Assembly: GCA_003224525.1 (NCBI GenBank)
Contig: QHZB01000195.1
Location: forward strand, 1 to 64,000
Direction of reading: 5' to 3'
DNA from: Acidobacteriota bacterium
Lineage (GTDB): Bacteria; Acidobacteriota; Terriglobia; Acidiferrales; UBA7541
DNA: 64,000 nucleotides
In this document: positions 1-9,474 of the stretch, piece after piece
Numbering within the stretch: position 1 is the first letter of the stretch
Layout: every line of letters begins with the position of its first letter
Made by a program: the position numbers and the translations under genes
The notes under the pieces: generated by a model
Seen by the model: only the letters and a program-made list of their open reading frames with translations
Databases searched by the model: none
What the model was told of the DNA's origin: nothing

Positions 1-2
1 AA

Positions 3-152
3 CCGCTGGACGGCTCGCGTGGCCGACAGATCACCTACTTTGACTCGGAGCAGATTCTCAACTTCCGTTGGTCACCGGACGGCAGAAGCCTCTGCATACT
101 CCGCGGCCATACCGACTCCGACGTTGTCCTCATCCGAGAATCGTCTCAATAG
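3..152 (+). CDS. C-terminal end of a TolB/WD40-like beta-propeller protein (partial)
   Basis: The window opens inside a reading frame that runs to a TAG at 150-152. The 49 visible residues include a propeller-type motif (RWSPDGRSLCILRG) and the ending DSDVVLIRESSQ. In acidobacteria such endings are typical of TolB-like propellers fused behind serine/threonine kinase domains; that is family knowledge, since no kinase residue lies in the window. A GTG start 74 bases further on begins the next gene. The fragment is too short to name the full protein. Confidence 0.55.
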   Translation, partial: PLDGSRGRQITYFDSEQILNFRWSPDGRSLCILRGHTDSDVVLIRESSQ

Positions 153-226
153 CCCTGAGCCGGACATCAAAATTGGTACCATCCTCGGGGACAGACCACC
201 TGTCTATTCATCAGGAGAATGCTAAC

Positions 227-3200
227 GTGAACCCGCGACATCTCGCTGCCCTGGCACTATTTCTGCTCTTCGCCCTAGATGGCGACTTGCGGGTGGCGGC
301 CTCGCCGCAGACGGCGCGGCACATCGACGCTAAACTCTTTCAAGAGCTGCGATGGCGGCCGATCGGGCCATCTCGCGGAGGGCGTGCACTGGCGGTGGCG
401 GGCGTGCGCGGGCAGCCGGAAGTTTTCTATTTCGGAAGCGTGGGCGGAGGCATTTGGAAGACTGATGACGCGGGGCGAACGTGGAATCCCATCTTCGATT
501 CGCAGTCGATTGCATCGATTGGGGCGATCGCGGTTGCGCCGTCGGATTCGAACGTGATTTACGTTGGCTCGGGGGAGGCGGACATGCGCTCCTCGATTTC
601 CCGCGGGAATGGGATGTACAAGTCCACGGACGGCGGCAAGACGTGGGCGCCTATCGGGCTGGAGGATTCGCGGCAAATCGGGCGGATCATCGTGGACCCG
701 CAAAACCCCAACAAGCTTTTCGTGGCAGCGCTGGGTCATGCCTACGGGCCGAACCCGGAGCGAGGCGTCTTCCGTTCAAAAGATGGAGGAAAGAGCTGGC
801 AAAAAATTCTCTTTCACGATGAAAACACCGGAGCGATCGATCTGGCGTTCGAGCCAGGAAATCCGAAAACGATTTACGCGACACTGTGGCAGACGCGCAG
901 GCCACCGTGGAGCATTTACCCTCCTTCGAACGGACCGGGCAGTGGCCTTTATCGCTCAAGCGACGGAGGCGATCACTGGGAACACGTGACCGAGCAGGGG
1001 CTGCCATCGGAAGGCCTCGGCCGAGTCGGCATCGCTTTTGCGCCGAGCAACCCGCGGCGGATTTATTTGATCGTGGACGCCAAGGAGGGCGGGCTCTTTC
1101 GTTCTGACAACGGTGGGCAGAGTTGGCAGCGCGTTTCGAATGACCGGCGGATTTGGCAGCGCGGGTGGTACTTCGGGGAAGTCAGCGTGGATCCCCAAGA
1201 CCCCGACACTGTGTACGTCCCGAACACCACGACCTACCGGTCGCGCGACGGAGGAAAGACATTCACAGCGTTCAAGGGCGCGCCGGGCGGAGACGACTAT
1301 CACGAGCTTTGGATTGATCCCGATGAGCCGCGACGGATGATTCTCAGCAGCGACCAAGGCACGATCGTGACGCGCAACCGCGGTGAGACGTGGAGCTCCT
1401 GGTACAACCAGCCAACGGCGCAGTTCTATCACGTGGTGACGGATAACCAGTTTCCTTACTGGGTGTACGGTGCGCAGCAGGACAGCGGTTCGGCGGCGAC
1501 TCCAAGCCGCAGCCGGTACCGTTCGCTGAATTTCCATGATTGGCGGCCGATGGACGCCGGGGACGAAAATGGCTACATTGCGCCGGACCCGCTGAATCCG
1601 GGCGTGGTGTTTGGCGGATTCGTCGCTCGGCAAGATTTCGGCGACGAACAGCTCCAGCAACTGCCGCCGACGCTTGGGCATCCTGGTGATTACCGGCGCA
1701 CGTGGACGCTGCCGCTGGTTTTTTCGCCGATCGATCCGCACGTGCTGTACTTCGGCTCGCAAGTTTTGTTTCGAACGGCCGATGGCGGCAGCTCCTGGCA
1801 AGCGATCAGTCCCGACCTCACGCGCGAAGATCCCGGCGTGCCGCAAAATCTGGACGCCGCGACTGCCGAGGATGCTCCGAAGGGCAATCGACGCGGCGTG
1901 ATTTACACGATTGGACCGTCGTTTGTGCGGGCTGGAGAAATCTGGGCGGGCACGGACGATGGATTGATTCAACTGACGCTAGACGAAGGGAAAACGTGGG
2001 AGAACGTTACGCCGCCGGATTTGACGCCTTGGAGCAAGGTGACGCATATCGAAGCGTCGCATTCCGATGCGGGGACAGCGTACGCGGCGGTGGACAGGCA
2101 TCGCGTTGAGGATTATCAGGCGTATTTGTATCGAACGCGGGATTTCGGCAAGACCTGGCAACGGACCTCAAATGGGATTCCCGAGGGAAGCTTCCTGAAC
2201 TGCGTGCGGGAAGACCCTGAGCGAAAAGGGTTGCTATACGCCTGCACGGAAAAGGGAGTCTATGCGTCTTTTAATGACGGCGACGTTTGGCAACCCTTGC
2301 AACTGAATCTGCCGGTGACATCGGTGCGCGACCTAGTGGTGCACGAAAACGATTTGGTGATTGCCACGTTCGGCCGCTCGTTTTGGATATTGGACGATGT
2401 GACGCCGTTGCGGCAGATCGATTCGCGTGTCGACGCCGCCGACGCATGGCTCTTTCGTCCGCAAACCGCCATTCGCATGCGGCCGGGCTCGGACCAAGGA
2501 ACTCCGGTGCCGATGGATGAGCCGTTGGCTCCCAACCCCCCGGAGGGCGCAGTGCTGGATTATTTCTTGAAGGATAGAGCGTCATCGCCCGTCCAACTGG
2601 AAATCTTTGACTCGGAAGGAAAGCCGGTGCGGCGATTCGCAAGCGATGATGTATTGCACAAGACAAATCCGAACGATGTCCCGCTTCAAATGGAGTGGGT
2701 GCGCGACCCCAAACCACTGTTGGCTGAGGCGGGAATGCACCGATTCATCTGGGATCTTCGTTACGCACTCCCGAAGGGCGTTCGCAGCTCTTTCTGGGGA
2801 CCGTCCGGACCTTTGGCAGTGCCAGGCAACTACATCGTGAAGCTCACGGCGAACGGCAAGAGCAGCACGCAACCGCTGACGATCAAGCTGGATCCGCGCG
2901 TGAAAACGCCGCAGGACGCGCTCATGCGGCAGTTTAGTCTGGCCTCCAGGCTGGCAGCGAGATTGGGCGAAGTTTCGCTGGCATTGCAACAGGTCGGCGA
3001 CCTCCGAAGGCAGATCGAGGCGCGCAAAAAGGATGCGACCGACAGCGCCGAGCTGCAGAAGGCTTTGCGAGGACTGGAGGAAAAGGTTGAAGCGGCGGTC
3101 GAGCCCGATAGTGATGCCGATTTTGGGCTGTTTGGACTCGCCGCTCCGGGCAAGGAGCATGAGCCTCTTCCCAAAGTTGCGGCGGCGCTCACTGGTCTCC

Positions 3201-3412
3201 TGATCATTGTGGACAGCTCCGATATGGGGCCCGCAGCTGATGCGGCGATGGCGAGCGAGAGGTGGGAAGAAGCTGCACAAGAGACGCTGTCGCGCTGGAC
3301 CGCATTCCAAAAGGACGACCTGGCGGTTGTCAATGCTTTGCTCGAAAAGGCGAAACTGAAGATGCTGGTCATTTCTCCTGTGATCCACGGGGATGCGCCG
3401 GCGGCGCGCTAG
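227..3412 (+). CDS. Secreted BNR-repeat (sortilin/VPS10-like) beta-propeller protein
   Basis: This is a secreted protein of about 1061 residues. The start chosen is a GTG preceded by AGGAG at 213-217; it is followed directly by a signal peptide (residues 1-24, hydrophobic LAALALFLLFAL). Longer in-frame starts would place about 50 non-signal residues in front. At least nine Asp-box/BNR motifs of the form S-x-D-x-G-x-T/S-W are visible (for example KSTDGGKTW, RSKDGGKSW, RTADGGSSW), making one or two beta-propellers across residues 30-750. A Pro-rich linker and a helical C-terminal region follow. Such proteins are often annotated as glycosyl hydrolases, but no catalytic residues can be assigned, so a binding or structural role is equally possible. 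The next gene is 117 bases downstream. Confidence 0.85.
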   Translation: MNPRHLAALALFLLFALDGDLRVAASPQTARHIDAKLFQELRWRPIGPSRGGRALAVAGVRGQPEVFYFGSVGGGIWKTDDAGRTWNPIFDSQSIASIGAIAVAPSDSNVIYVGSGEADMRSSISRGNGMYKSTDGGKTWAPIGLEDSRQIGRIIVDPQNPNKLFVAALGHAYGPNPERGVFRSKDGGKSWQKILFHDENTGAIDLAFEPGNPKTIYATLWQTRRPPWSIYPPSNGPGSGLYRSSDGGDHWEHVTEQGLPSEGLGRVGIAFAPSNPRRIYLIVDAKEGGLFRSDNGGQSWQRVSNDRRIWQRGWYFGEVSVDPQDPDTVYVPNTTTYRSRDGGKTFTAFKGAPGGDDYHELWIDPDEPRRMILSSDQGTIVTRNRGETWSSWYNQPTAQFYHVVTDNQFPYWVYGAQQDSGSAATPSRSRYRSLNFHDWRPMDAGDENGYIAPDPLNPGVVFGGFVARQDFGDEQLQQLPPTLGHPGDYRRTWTLPLVFSPIDPHVLYFGSQVLFRTADGGSSWQAISPDLTREDPGVPQNLDAATAEDAPKGNRRGVIYTIGPSFVRAGEIWAGTDDGLIQLTLDEGKTWENVTPPDLTPWSKVTHIEASHSDAGTAYAAVDRHRVEDYQAYLYRTRDFGKTWQRTSNGIPEGSFLNCVREDPERKGLLYACTEKGVYASFNDGDVWQPLQLNLPVTSVRDLVVHENDLVIATFGRSFWILDDVTPLRQIDSRVDAADAWLFRPQTAIRMRPGSDQGTPVPMDEPLAPNPPEGAVLDYFLKDRASSPVQLEIFDSEGKPVRRFASDDVLHKTNPNDVPLQMEWVRDPKPLLAEAGMHRFIWDLRYALPKGVRSSFWGPSGPLAVPGNYIVKLTANGKSSTQPLTIKLDPRVKTPQDALMRQFSLASRLAARLGEVSLALQQVGDLRRQIEARKKDATDSAELQKALRGLEEKVEAAVEPDSDADFGLFGLAAPGKEHEPLPKVAAALTGLLIIVDSSDMGPAADAAMASERWEEAAQETLSRWTAFQKDDLAVVNALLEKAKLKMLVISPVIHGDAPAAR

Positions 3413-3529
3413 CTTTTCGGCGGAGATGATTCGGGATTAAAGGACCAGTGTTGGGGACGTCCCTTTCTCGCTGCGTTTGCAGGTTTCTAGCGGCGCGTAT
3501 TGAGGGGCAGATTTGGTATGCTGCTCTAA

Positions 3530-4363
3530 GTGCGAAACATCCTCCGAACAAGGTTTCTTTCTCTGATTGCACTGCTCTTCGTGGCTCCTCTGGCTGCGGT
3601 GATGGTCTCTCCATCCCAGGCTCCCTCGCAGACCCAGCAACCCGCGGCCGGCACGCCGCCAGCGGCAAGTCCCCCCGCGACTTCTCCGCAGGGAGGGGTG
3701 GCAGGGTCGGGGGGTTCCGCGTTTGGCGCGCAAGCCCAGCAAGCCGGGCTTAACATCGTCGTGCTGGATCCGGCCCATGGTGGAACGGACCCCGGCGCGC
3801 GAGGCACCGGCGGCATCCGCGAAAGTGAAATCGTCCTGGATCTTGTGATTCAGGTTCGCCGCGCGCTGGAGCTGCAAGGCTTTCAAGTGGTGCAGACGCG
3901 GCAGGGAAATGAGAATCCTTCTTTTGATGACCGCTCCGCAACCGCCAACGCGCAGCGCGGAGCGGTGTTCGTAACCTTGCATATTTCGTCGACAGGATTG
4001 CCGGGCACAGCGCGTGTCTACGTGAATTCGGATTTGCCGCCGGTGGCGGATTCGAATGGCCTGATCCCCTGGGACCGCGCGCAGGCGCCGTTTCTTGGAC
4101 TGAGCCGGGCGTTCGGCGATGTCGTGCAGGGATACCTCACCCAGCGTTTCAAAGGTTCGCCGGACGCCGCGCAAACTGCATCCGTGCGCCAGCTTCGAAC
4201 TACGGCAGCACCGGCAATCGCCGTGGAGATCTCCAGTGTGACGGTGGAGGACCGCGCCGATTTGGACCGCATGGCGCCGGGCGTGGCGGACGCCATTGCG
4301 CGCGGAGCCGCTGCGTTCAAGCCATCTTACGTGGTCCCAAACACGCGCGGAGCGCTGCCATGA
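3530..4363 (+). CDS. N-acetylmuramoyl-L-alanine amidase (Amidase_3 family)
   Basis: This is predicted to cleave the amide bond between MurNAc and L-Ala in peptidoglycan, in the periplasm. The GTG start gives a hydrophobic signal segment (residues 9-27), then a Pro/Ala/Gln-rich linker (28-72). The Amidase_3 fold begins at IVVLDPAHGG. Zinc ligands visible are H83 (AHGG), E98 (GIRES) and H151 (VTLHIS). A late Glu in AVEISS fits the catalytic position. The protein has 277 residues, short for the family, with no SPOR, LysM or AMIN domain. The gene overlaps the next start by 4 bases, so the two are probably translationally coupled. There is no clear ribosome binding site at the GTG, so the exact start is less certain than the identity. 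Confidence 0.88.
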   Translation: MRNILRTRFLSLIALLFVAPLAAVMVSPSQAPSQTQQPAAGTPPAASPPATSPQGGVAGSGGSAFGAQAQQAGLNIVVLDPAHGGTDPGARGTGGIRESEIVLDLVIQVRRALELQGFQVVQTRQGNENPSFDDRSATANAQRGAVFVTLHISSTGLPGTARVYVNSDLPPVADSNGLIPWDRAQAPFLGLSRAFGDVVQGYLTQRFKGSPDAAQTASVRQLRTTAAPAIAVEISSVTVEDRADLDRMAPGVADAIARGAAAFKPSYVVPNTRGALP

Positions 4364-5102
4364 CGCCACGCTGGAAATTCTGGCTGATCGGCGGATTGCT
4401 CATCGCCGTGCTCGCCGCAGCGATCTATTTTCCAATTCTCCGCAGACGGGTGAAACGCGCCGCGAAACTCCAGCAACAGAGCGAAGAACAAGCGCGGCGC
4501 GAATTGACACAACCGATCGTGATCAATCCGGGCGATCCTCGCGTGAAGACCAAGCTCTTCTGGGCTTCGGATACAATCGATTCCACGCTCGTGCCGGTCA
4601 CGGTCGAGCTGCCGCTTTCGAATGACCCGGTGCTGCGATCCAAACAGGTTTTGAATACCCTGCTCGCGGGGCCCGTGGATGCGGAACTGCGCACGCTGCC
4701 GCCGGACGCTTTGCTGCTTGCGTTTTATCTATTGCCGGATGGGACGGCGATCGCGGATTTTTCCGAGGCGCTGGCAACTTCCATTCCTTCCGGCATCGTG
4801 AGCGAGCAATTGGCCGTGAATTCCATCACCCGGACGCTGGAAGCCAACGTGCCGCAGGTGCAGCGGCTGAAAATCCTGATTCATGGGCAGGAAGTGGAAA
4901 CGCTGCCGGACATCTGGATCTGGCGGAAGCATTTATCGTCAACACGAAGCCGGCTCAACCGCCGGCGAAGCCCGCGCCAGCGCAATCCGGCAGGGACAAA
5001 CCGGCGACGCCAGCGTCGGATAAGGCGTCTGCTCCGGCTCCCGGACCGTTGACAGCAGACAAGCCCCCCGGCAAACTGGCGCAGCCCGAAGGCAAACCGT
5101 AG
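4360..5102 (+). pseudogene. GerMN-domain membrane-anchored protein, split by a one-base frameshift
   Basis: The N-terminus has one membrane segment (residues 8-27) followed by a GerMN domain (about residues 60-180), a fold found in spore-germination and lipoprotein-type proteins of unclear function in non-sporulating bacteria. The uninterrupted frame runs to a stop at 5052, but after about 4905 its translation turns into an Arg-rich stretch. One base over, the sequence reads GHLDLAEAFIVN and then a Pro/Ala/Lys-rich tail (TKPAQPPAKPAPA) to a TAG at 5100-5102. That tail is natural for the family, so one base, probably a G in CTG(G)CC, is missing near 4905-4908. This may be a sequencing or assembly error rather than a true mutation. 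The gene sits between the amidase and RNase PH, an order compatible with a housekeeping operon. Confidence 0.8.
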
Positions 5103-5140
5103 AATTCTTGAAACGGGCAATGATGACGGCAGGAGGAAGA

Positions 5141-5878
5141 GTGAGAGTCGACGGCCGAACCGCGGACCAGATGCGTCCCTTGAAAATCACGCCGGATTTT
5201 ATCTCCACGGCCGAAGGCAGCGTGCTCATCGAGTTGGGAAATACCCGTGTAATTTGCACGGCTACGGTGGACGACGGCGTGCCCGGATTTCTGAAGGGCA
5301 GCGGCAAAGGCTGGGTCACCAGTGAATATGGAATGCTACCGCGTGCCACCGAGGAGCGCACGCCGCGCGAGGCGGCGCGGGGGAAACAGTCGGGGCGGAC
5401 GCTGGAAATTCAGCGATTGATTGGCCGCTCGCTGCGCGCGGTGACGGATCAGGAAGCGCTGGGCGAGCGCACCGTATGGCTCGATTGCGACGTGATTCAG
5501 GCGGATGGCGGAACGCGCACGGCGTCAATCACCGGAGCGTTCGTGGCTCTGGCGCTGGCATTCGAGCGTCTGACCGCAGCGGGAATCCTGAAGAATTCGC
5601 CGCTGATCGATAGCGTGGCGGCCACCAGCGTCGGGATCGTGGACGACCGCGCGCTGCTGGATCTCGCTTATGAGGAGGATTCGCGCGCCGAAGTGGATAT
5701 GAACGTGGTCATGACCGGCAACGGACATTTTGTCGAAATCCAGGCGACGGCGGAAGGACGCGCGTTTTCCGGAAGTGAGATGCAGGATCTTCTGGCGCTC
5801 GCCGCTGCGGGGATTCGCCGCCTGACGGAAGAGCAACGCGCCCTTCTGCCCGTAAAATTCAGTGCGCGCGCACGCTAA
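5141..5878 (+). CDS. rph: Ribonuclease PH
   Basis: This is a phosphorolytic 3'-to-5' exoribonuclease that trims tRNA 3' ends. The motifs are clear: [48 protein letters not shown] and [19 protein letters not shown]. The GTG start is chosen because the next residues ([15 protein letters not shown]) align with the usual N-terminus of the family and AGGAGG lies at 5131-5136. In-frame TTG 5108 and ATG 5120 would add 7 to 11 residues that the family does not have. The 3' end overlaps the next gene by 17 bases. The length of 245 residues is normal. Confidence 0.95.
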   Translation: MRVDGRTADQMRPLKITPDFISTAEGSVLIELGNTRVICTATVDDGVPGFLKGSGKGWVTSEYGMLPRATEERTPREAARGKQSGRTLEIQRLIGRSLRAVTDQEALGERTVWLDCDVIQADGGTRTASITGAFVALALAFERLTAAGILKNSPLIDSVAATSVGIVDDRALLDLAYEEDSRAEVDMNVVMTGNGHFVEIQATAEGRAFSGSEMQDLLALAAAGIRRLTEEQRALLPVKFSARAR

Positions 5879-6476
5879 ACTTTTTCTCGCTTCATCCAAT
5901 GCGGGGAAGCTCGCCGAGTATCGCGAGCTCGCGAGAGCGTCCGCACCTTCCGTTGTGATAGATCTGGCATTGCTACCGGATTTTGATGGGCTTCCCGCGT
6001 TCGAGGAAAACGCTCCAACATTCGCTGAAAATGCGACAGGCAAAGCGCTGCATTACTCGCGGCATGGGGATGGGCTGGTCTTCGCCGATGACTCGGGGCT
6101 AGTTGTGCCTGCTCTCGGCGGCGCACCTGGAGTTCAATCTGCGAGGTACGCCGGGCCGCAGGCGACAAATTCACAAAGGATTGAAAAACTGCTAAGCGAG
6201 ATGCGCGACAAAACAGGATCCGAGCGCGCGGCGTGTTTCGTTTGCGCAATCGCGCTGGCGGAACGCGGACGAGCCATGGCGATCGTGACGGATCGCGTTG
6301 ACGGCGAAATCCTGGAGGCACCGCGCGGATCGGGCGGATTTGGCTACGATCCGGTGTTCTACTTCCCTGCTCTCGAGAAAACCTTTGCGGAGCTTCCCGC
6401 GGAAGAAAAAAATCAGCGCAGCCATCGGGGGAAGGCTTTCCGCAGATTGCTCGCGGCTCTTTCCTCCATGCTATAG
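5862..6476 (+). CDS. rdgB: XTP/dITP diphosphatase (RdgB/HAM1 family)
   Basis: This hydrolyses non-canonical purine nucleoside triphosphates (ITP, dITP, XTP) to monophosphates and so keeps them out of DNA and RNA. Family motifs are visible: the N-terminal [12 protein letters not shown] substrate loop, [16 protein letters not shown], the metal and active-site block [19 protein letters not shown], and [12 protein letters not shown]. The start is a GTG inside the end of rph (17-base overlap), which suggests translational coupling. At 204 residues the length is typical. Pairing of rph with rdgB is a common arrangement and supports both calls. Confidence 0.94.
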   Translation: MRAHAKLFLASSNAGKLAEYRELARASAPSVVIDLALLPDFDGLPAFEENAPTFAENATGKALHYSRHGDGLVFADDSGLVVPALGGAPGVQSARYAGPQATNSQRIEKLLSEMRDKTGSERAACFVCAIALAERGRAMAIVTDRVDGEILEAPRGSGGFGYDPVFYFPALEKTFAELPAEEKNQRSHRGKAFRRLLAALSSML

Positions 6477-6487
6477 TTTTGGCTCCT

Positions 6488-7240
6488 ATGGGCACAAAAT
6501 CAAAGAAAAAACCATCGACGAAGAAGAAATCTGCTCCGGCAAAATCGAAAACAGCAAAATCCGTGAGGACGGCTAAGGCTGCCAAGCCAGCTCATGCGGC
6601 GGGAACGGATCCGAAGCGCATAGCAGCAATCCTCGCGAACCTGGACGAAGCGTACGGGAATGCCACGTGCGAGCTGAAGCATGAGAATGCATTTCAACTG
6701 CTTATTTCCACGATTCTTTCCGCGCAGTGCACGGATGTGCGCGTGAACCAGGTCGCCGAAACGCTTTATAAGAAATATCCTGATTCGCAGGCGTTCGCGT
6801 ACGCCACGCCAGGCGAGTTGGAACAGGACATCCGGCCCACGGGATTTTTCCGCAACAAGACGAAATCCGTGATGGGCGCGAGCAAAGCGATTATTGAAGA
6901 GTTTGGCGGACAAGTGCCGAGCACGATGGAAGAGATACTCACGCTGCCGGGTGTCGCGCGAAAAACGGCGAACGTGGTGCTCGGCACGGCGTATGGGATC
7001 GCCAGCGGAGTGGTCGTAGATACCCATGTGCTGCGCCTTTCGAACCGTCTGGATTTGTCGCGAAATGAAGATCCCGAGAAGGTCGAGCAGGATTTGATGA
7101 AAATCATTCCGCAGGAGAAGTGGATCCAGTTTTCCCACCAACTGATCTGGCACGGACGCCGGGTCTGCCACGCGCGCAAGCCGAAATGCATCGAGTGCAA
7201 CATGGAATCGCTGTGTTACGCGAAAGACAAGACCATCTGA
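6488..7240 (+). CDS. nth: Endonuclease III (DNA glycosylase/AP lyase)
   Basis: This is a base-excision repair enzyme that removes oxidised pyrimidines and nicks abasic sites. Residues 1-40 are a Lys/Ala-rich, low-complexity tail absent from E. coli Nth; it may add DNA affinity. The helix-hairpin-helix LPGVARKTANVV carries the catalytic Lys159, and VVVDTHV carries Asp178. Four cysteines with spacing C-x6-C-x2-C-x5-C (Cys227, 234, 237, 243) make the 4Fe-4S cluster. The ATG at 6488 was chosen; an in-frame TTG 9 bases upstream is possible. The gene lies 11 bases after rdgB and is convergent with the molybdenum hydroxylase gene. Confidence 0.95.
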   Translation: MGTKSKKKPSTKKKSAPAKSKTAKSVRTAKAAKPAHAAGTDPKRIAAILANLDEAYGNATCELKHENAFQLLISTILSAQCTDVRVNQVAETLYKKYPDSQAFAYATPGELEQDIRPTGFFRNKTKSVMGASKAIIEEFGGQVPSTMEEILTLPGVARKTANVVLGTAYGIASGVVVDTHVLRLSNRLDLSRNEDPEKVEQDLMKIIPQEKWIQFSHQLIWHGRRVCHARKPKCIECNMESLCYAKDKTI

Positions 7241-7314
7241 ACTTCAAAGAACGGCGCTCGCCGCCTGGTTGATGAGTTCATGCGAAGCACACCTAGAGTG
7301 GTTTCTTATCGGTC

Positions 7315-9474
7315 TTACGCGGACCGAAGCCCGTTTGGAACCATCGGCAGATTATTGAGACGAATGCCGGTCGCATCAAAAATGGCGTTGCCGATTGCCG
7401 GCGCCACGGCCATGATGGGTGTCTCGCCAGCTCCGGCGGAGGGAATGTCTTTGCGATCGAGCAAGACGGCCTCGATTTCGGGAACATCGCGGAAGCGCGG
7501 CACGCGGTAGCTTGCGAAGTGCGGATTCTTTATCCGGCCGTTTTCGAATTCGATAGCTTCGAAGAGTGCGCCGCCCAGCCCCTGAATCATCGCTCCGACC
7601 ACCTGGTTGCGCAGACCATCCGGGTTGATGATGGCGCCGCATTCGAACGCTTCAACCAGACGCACGACGCGCACCGTGCCGGAGGTCTTGTCCACCGCCA
7701 CTTCAGCAAATGTCGCCACGTAACTTCCCTTCTCGCAGCCGCACGCGACTCCGAATCCTTGTCCCTCTTGCGTTTTCTTGCGCGGCCAGCCGAAGGACTT
7801 CGCCGCTGTTTCCAGCACCGCTCGCAGACGCGGATCAGAAAGATTCTTCATTCGCAATTCGAGCGGGTCCATGTTCGCCGCGCGTGCCAACGCATCCATG
7901 TGCGTTTCGCGCGCGAAGTGATTCGCCGTCGCCGCAAGCCCACGATAGGAGCCGCTCCTCAGGATCAAAGGCACTGGATGATATTCCGTTCGCCGATTCG
8001 CAACGACATAGGGCGTGTCGACCCCCGACGTTCCGGAATGATAGTTGTGAAATTCCCAAGCCGTTAGCGCGCCGTCGCTGGCAATGCCGCTCTTGACTTC
8101 GATAACACCCGCGGGCCGGAAATATGCCCAGGTGAATTCTTCCTCGCGAGTCCAAACCACTTTCACGGGACGGCCGGCAGCACGCGCCAGACGAGCGGCT
8201 TCGAGCGCCGCGTCGCTGGTGTGCTTCCCTCCGTACGCCGAGCCGGTGTCCGGCACAATCACGCGCACGCTGCTCTCGGGAATGTGGAAGACATCTGCAA
8301 GCTCGTCGCGGTTGGCAAACGGCCGCTGCGTGCCGGTCCACACCGTCAGTTTCCCATCGGCCCACTGAGCTACGGCCGCGCGCGGCTCAAGCGGAGCATG
8401 CGCGATGTAGGCGACGGTGTAGGTTGCGTCGAGTTGGTGCGCCGCGCCTGCGAGTCCCTCTTCAACGGAACCTTCTTGCTTGCGGAATCGATCCTCGGAT
8501 TTGGCAGCTGCGTTCTGCTTGAGATACGAGAAGATCTCCTTACTCGAGATCTGCGGCACTTCCTTCCATTGGGCGTGAATCGCATCAAGAGCCCTCTGAG
8601 CCTCGTGCGCACTCGGCGCGGCCACGCCGACGAAGTCTCCATCACGCACGACAACTACTCCGGTCATGGCCTTTGCAGCGTTGTCATCGCAGGAAGTGAG
8701 CGTCGCGCCAAACGACGGCGGGCGCAGCACTCTGCCGTAGAGCAAGCCCGCAGGCCGCAGATCGGTCGTGTATTGATGCTTCCCAGTGACGAACGCGCGG
8801 GCGTCTACTTTCGGAATCGCCTTGCCCGCAATCGTCCATTGCGTTGCCGGAGTAATGGGATCTTCGGCGGGGAGATTCTGCGCGAGCGTCTTGCCTCGCG
8901 CGAGTTCCGCATACTTAAGCGAGCGGCCCGAGGCGGGATCGGTGACTTTCGCGTCAGCTGCGACCAATCCCGCCGGCGCGACATTCCATTCCTTTGCCGC
9001 TACTCCAACCAGAAGATCGCGCGCGGCTGCCGCTACGCGCCGCAACTGCGGGGTAATCGTCGGCGTCGTCCGGCTGCCAAACGTGCCCGCATCAAACGGC
9101 GTCAGCGCGGTATCCGCCGTCACCATCCGGACGCTTTCGAATGGCACTCGCAGTTCATCGGCGATGGTTTGCGCCAAAGCCGTGCGGATGTTCTGCCCGA
9201 TCTCGGCCTTGCCAGTGAACCCGGTAATGCTCCCATCTTCGCCGACGTGCAGCCACGCACTAATTTCCTTGGGCAGTTCTTCATTGTGGAACGCCCGCGA
9301 CCCGGGGGCCGTTTCCTGCGCGCCCAGGGCATCTTTGGCAATCGCGAAAATGGCAATTCCCGCGCCAAGAATCTTAAAAAAGTCGCGGCGCGCCAATTCG
9401 AATTGATGGAACGGCCCGGCGCTGAATTCGTAGCGTTCCGGCTCGATGAACAATTTTCCTTCGACGTTACTCAT
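7315..9474 (-). CDS. Molybdopterin-binding large subunit of an IorB/xanthine-dehydrogenase-family hydroxylase
   Basis: This is the large subunit of a molybdenum hydroxylase that would oxidise an aldehyde or N-heterocycle with water as oxygen donor. An internal Tat-like signal (ARRDFFKILGAG then a hydrophobic stretch, residues 29-50) points to export. The Moco-binding regions follow, including GSAYGGKHTSDA and the C-terminal SAGAGETPIMAVAPAIGNA with the expected catalytic Glu of the GxGE motif. The protein has 719 residues, typical for IorB-type subunits, and shows no FAD domain. Its start overlaps the end of the 2Fe-2S subunit gene by 4 bases (ATGA). With that subunit and the cytochrome upstream it likely forms a periplasmic oxidase passing electrons to haem. 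The substrate cannot be read from sequence. Confidence 0.85.
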   Translation of the reverse strand: MSNVEGKLFIEPERYEFSAGPFHQFELARRDFFKILGAGIAIFAIAKDALGAQETAPGSRAFHNEELPKEISAWLHVGEDGSITGFTGKAEIGQNIRTALAQTIADELRVPFESVRMVTADTALTPFDAGTFGSRTTPTITPQLRRVAAAARDLLVGVAAKEWNVAPAGLVAADAKVTDPASGRSLKYAELARGKTLAQNLPAEDPITPATQWTIAGKAIPKVDARAFVTGKHQYTTDLRPAGLLYGRVLRPPSFGATLTSCDDNAAKAMTGVVVVRDGDFVGVAAPSAHEAQRALDAIHAQWKEVPQISSKEIFSYLKQNAAAKSEDRFRKQEGSVEEGLAGAAHQLDATYTVAYIAHAPLEPRAAVAQWADGKLTVWTGTQRPFANRDELADVFHIPESSVRVIVPDTGSAYGGKHTSDAALEAARLARAAGRPVKVVWTREEEFTWAYFRPAGVIEVKSGIASDGALTAWEFHNYHSGTSGVDTPYVVANRRTEYHPVPLILRSGSYRGLAATANHFARETHMDALARAANMDPLELRMKNLSDPRLRAVLETAAKSFGWPRKKTQEGQGFGVACGCEKGSYVATFAEVAVDKTSGTVRVVRLVEAFECGAIINPDGLRNQVVGAMIQGLGGALFEAIEFENGRIKNPHFASYRVPRFRDVPEIEAVLLDRKDIPSAGAGETPIMAVAPAIGNAIFDATGIRLNNLPMVPNGLRSA

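Noticed and set aside
956..1972. 338-residue minus-strand open frame
   Set aside because: It is antisense to the BNR-repeat gene, and the repeats explain its periodicity.
227..3412. BNR-repeat protein as a sialidase
   Set aside because: Asp boxes are present, but no sialidase catalytic arginines or RIP motif were seen.
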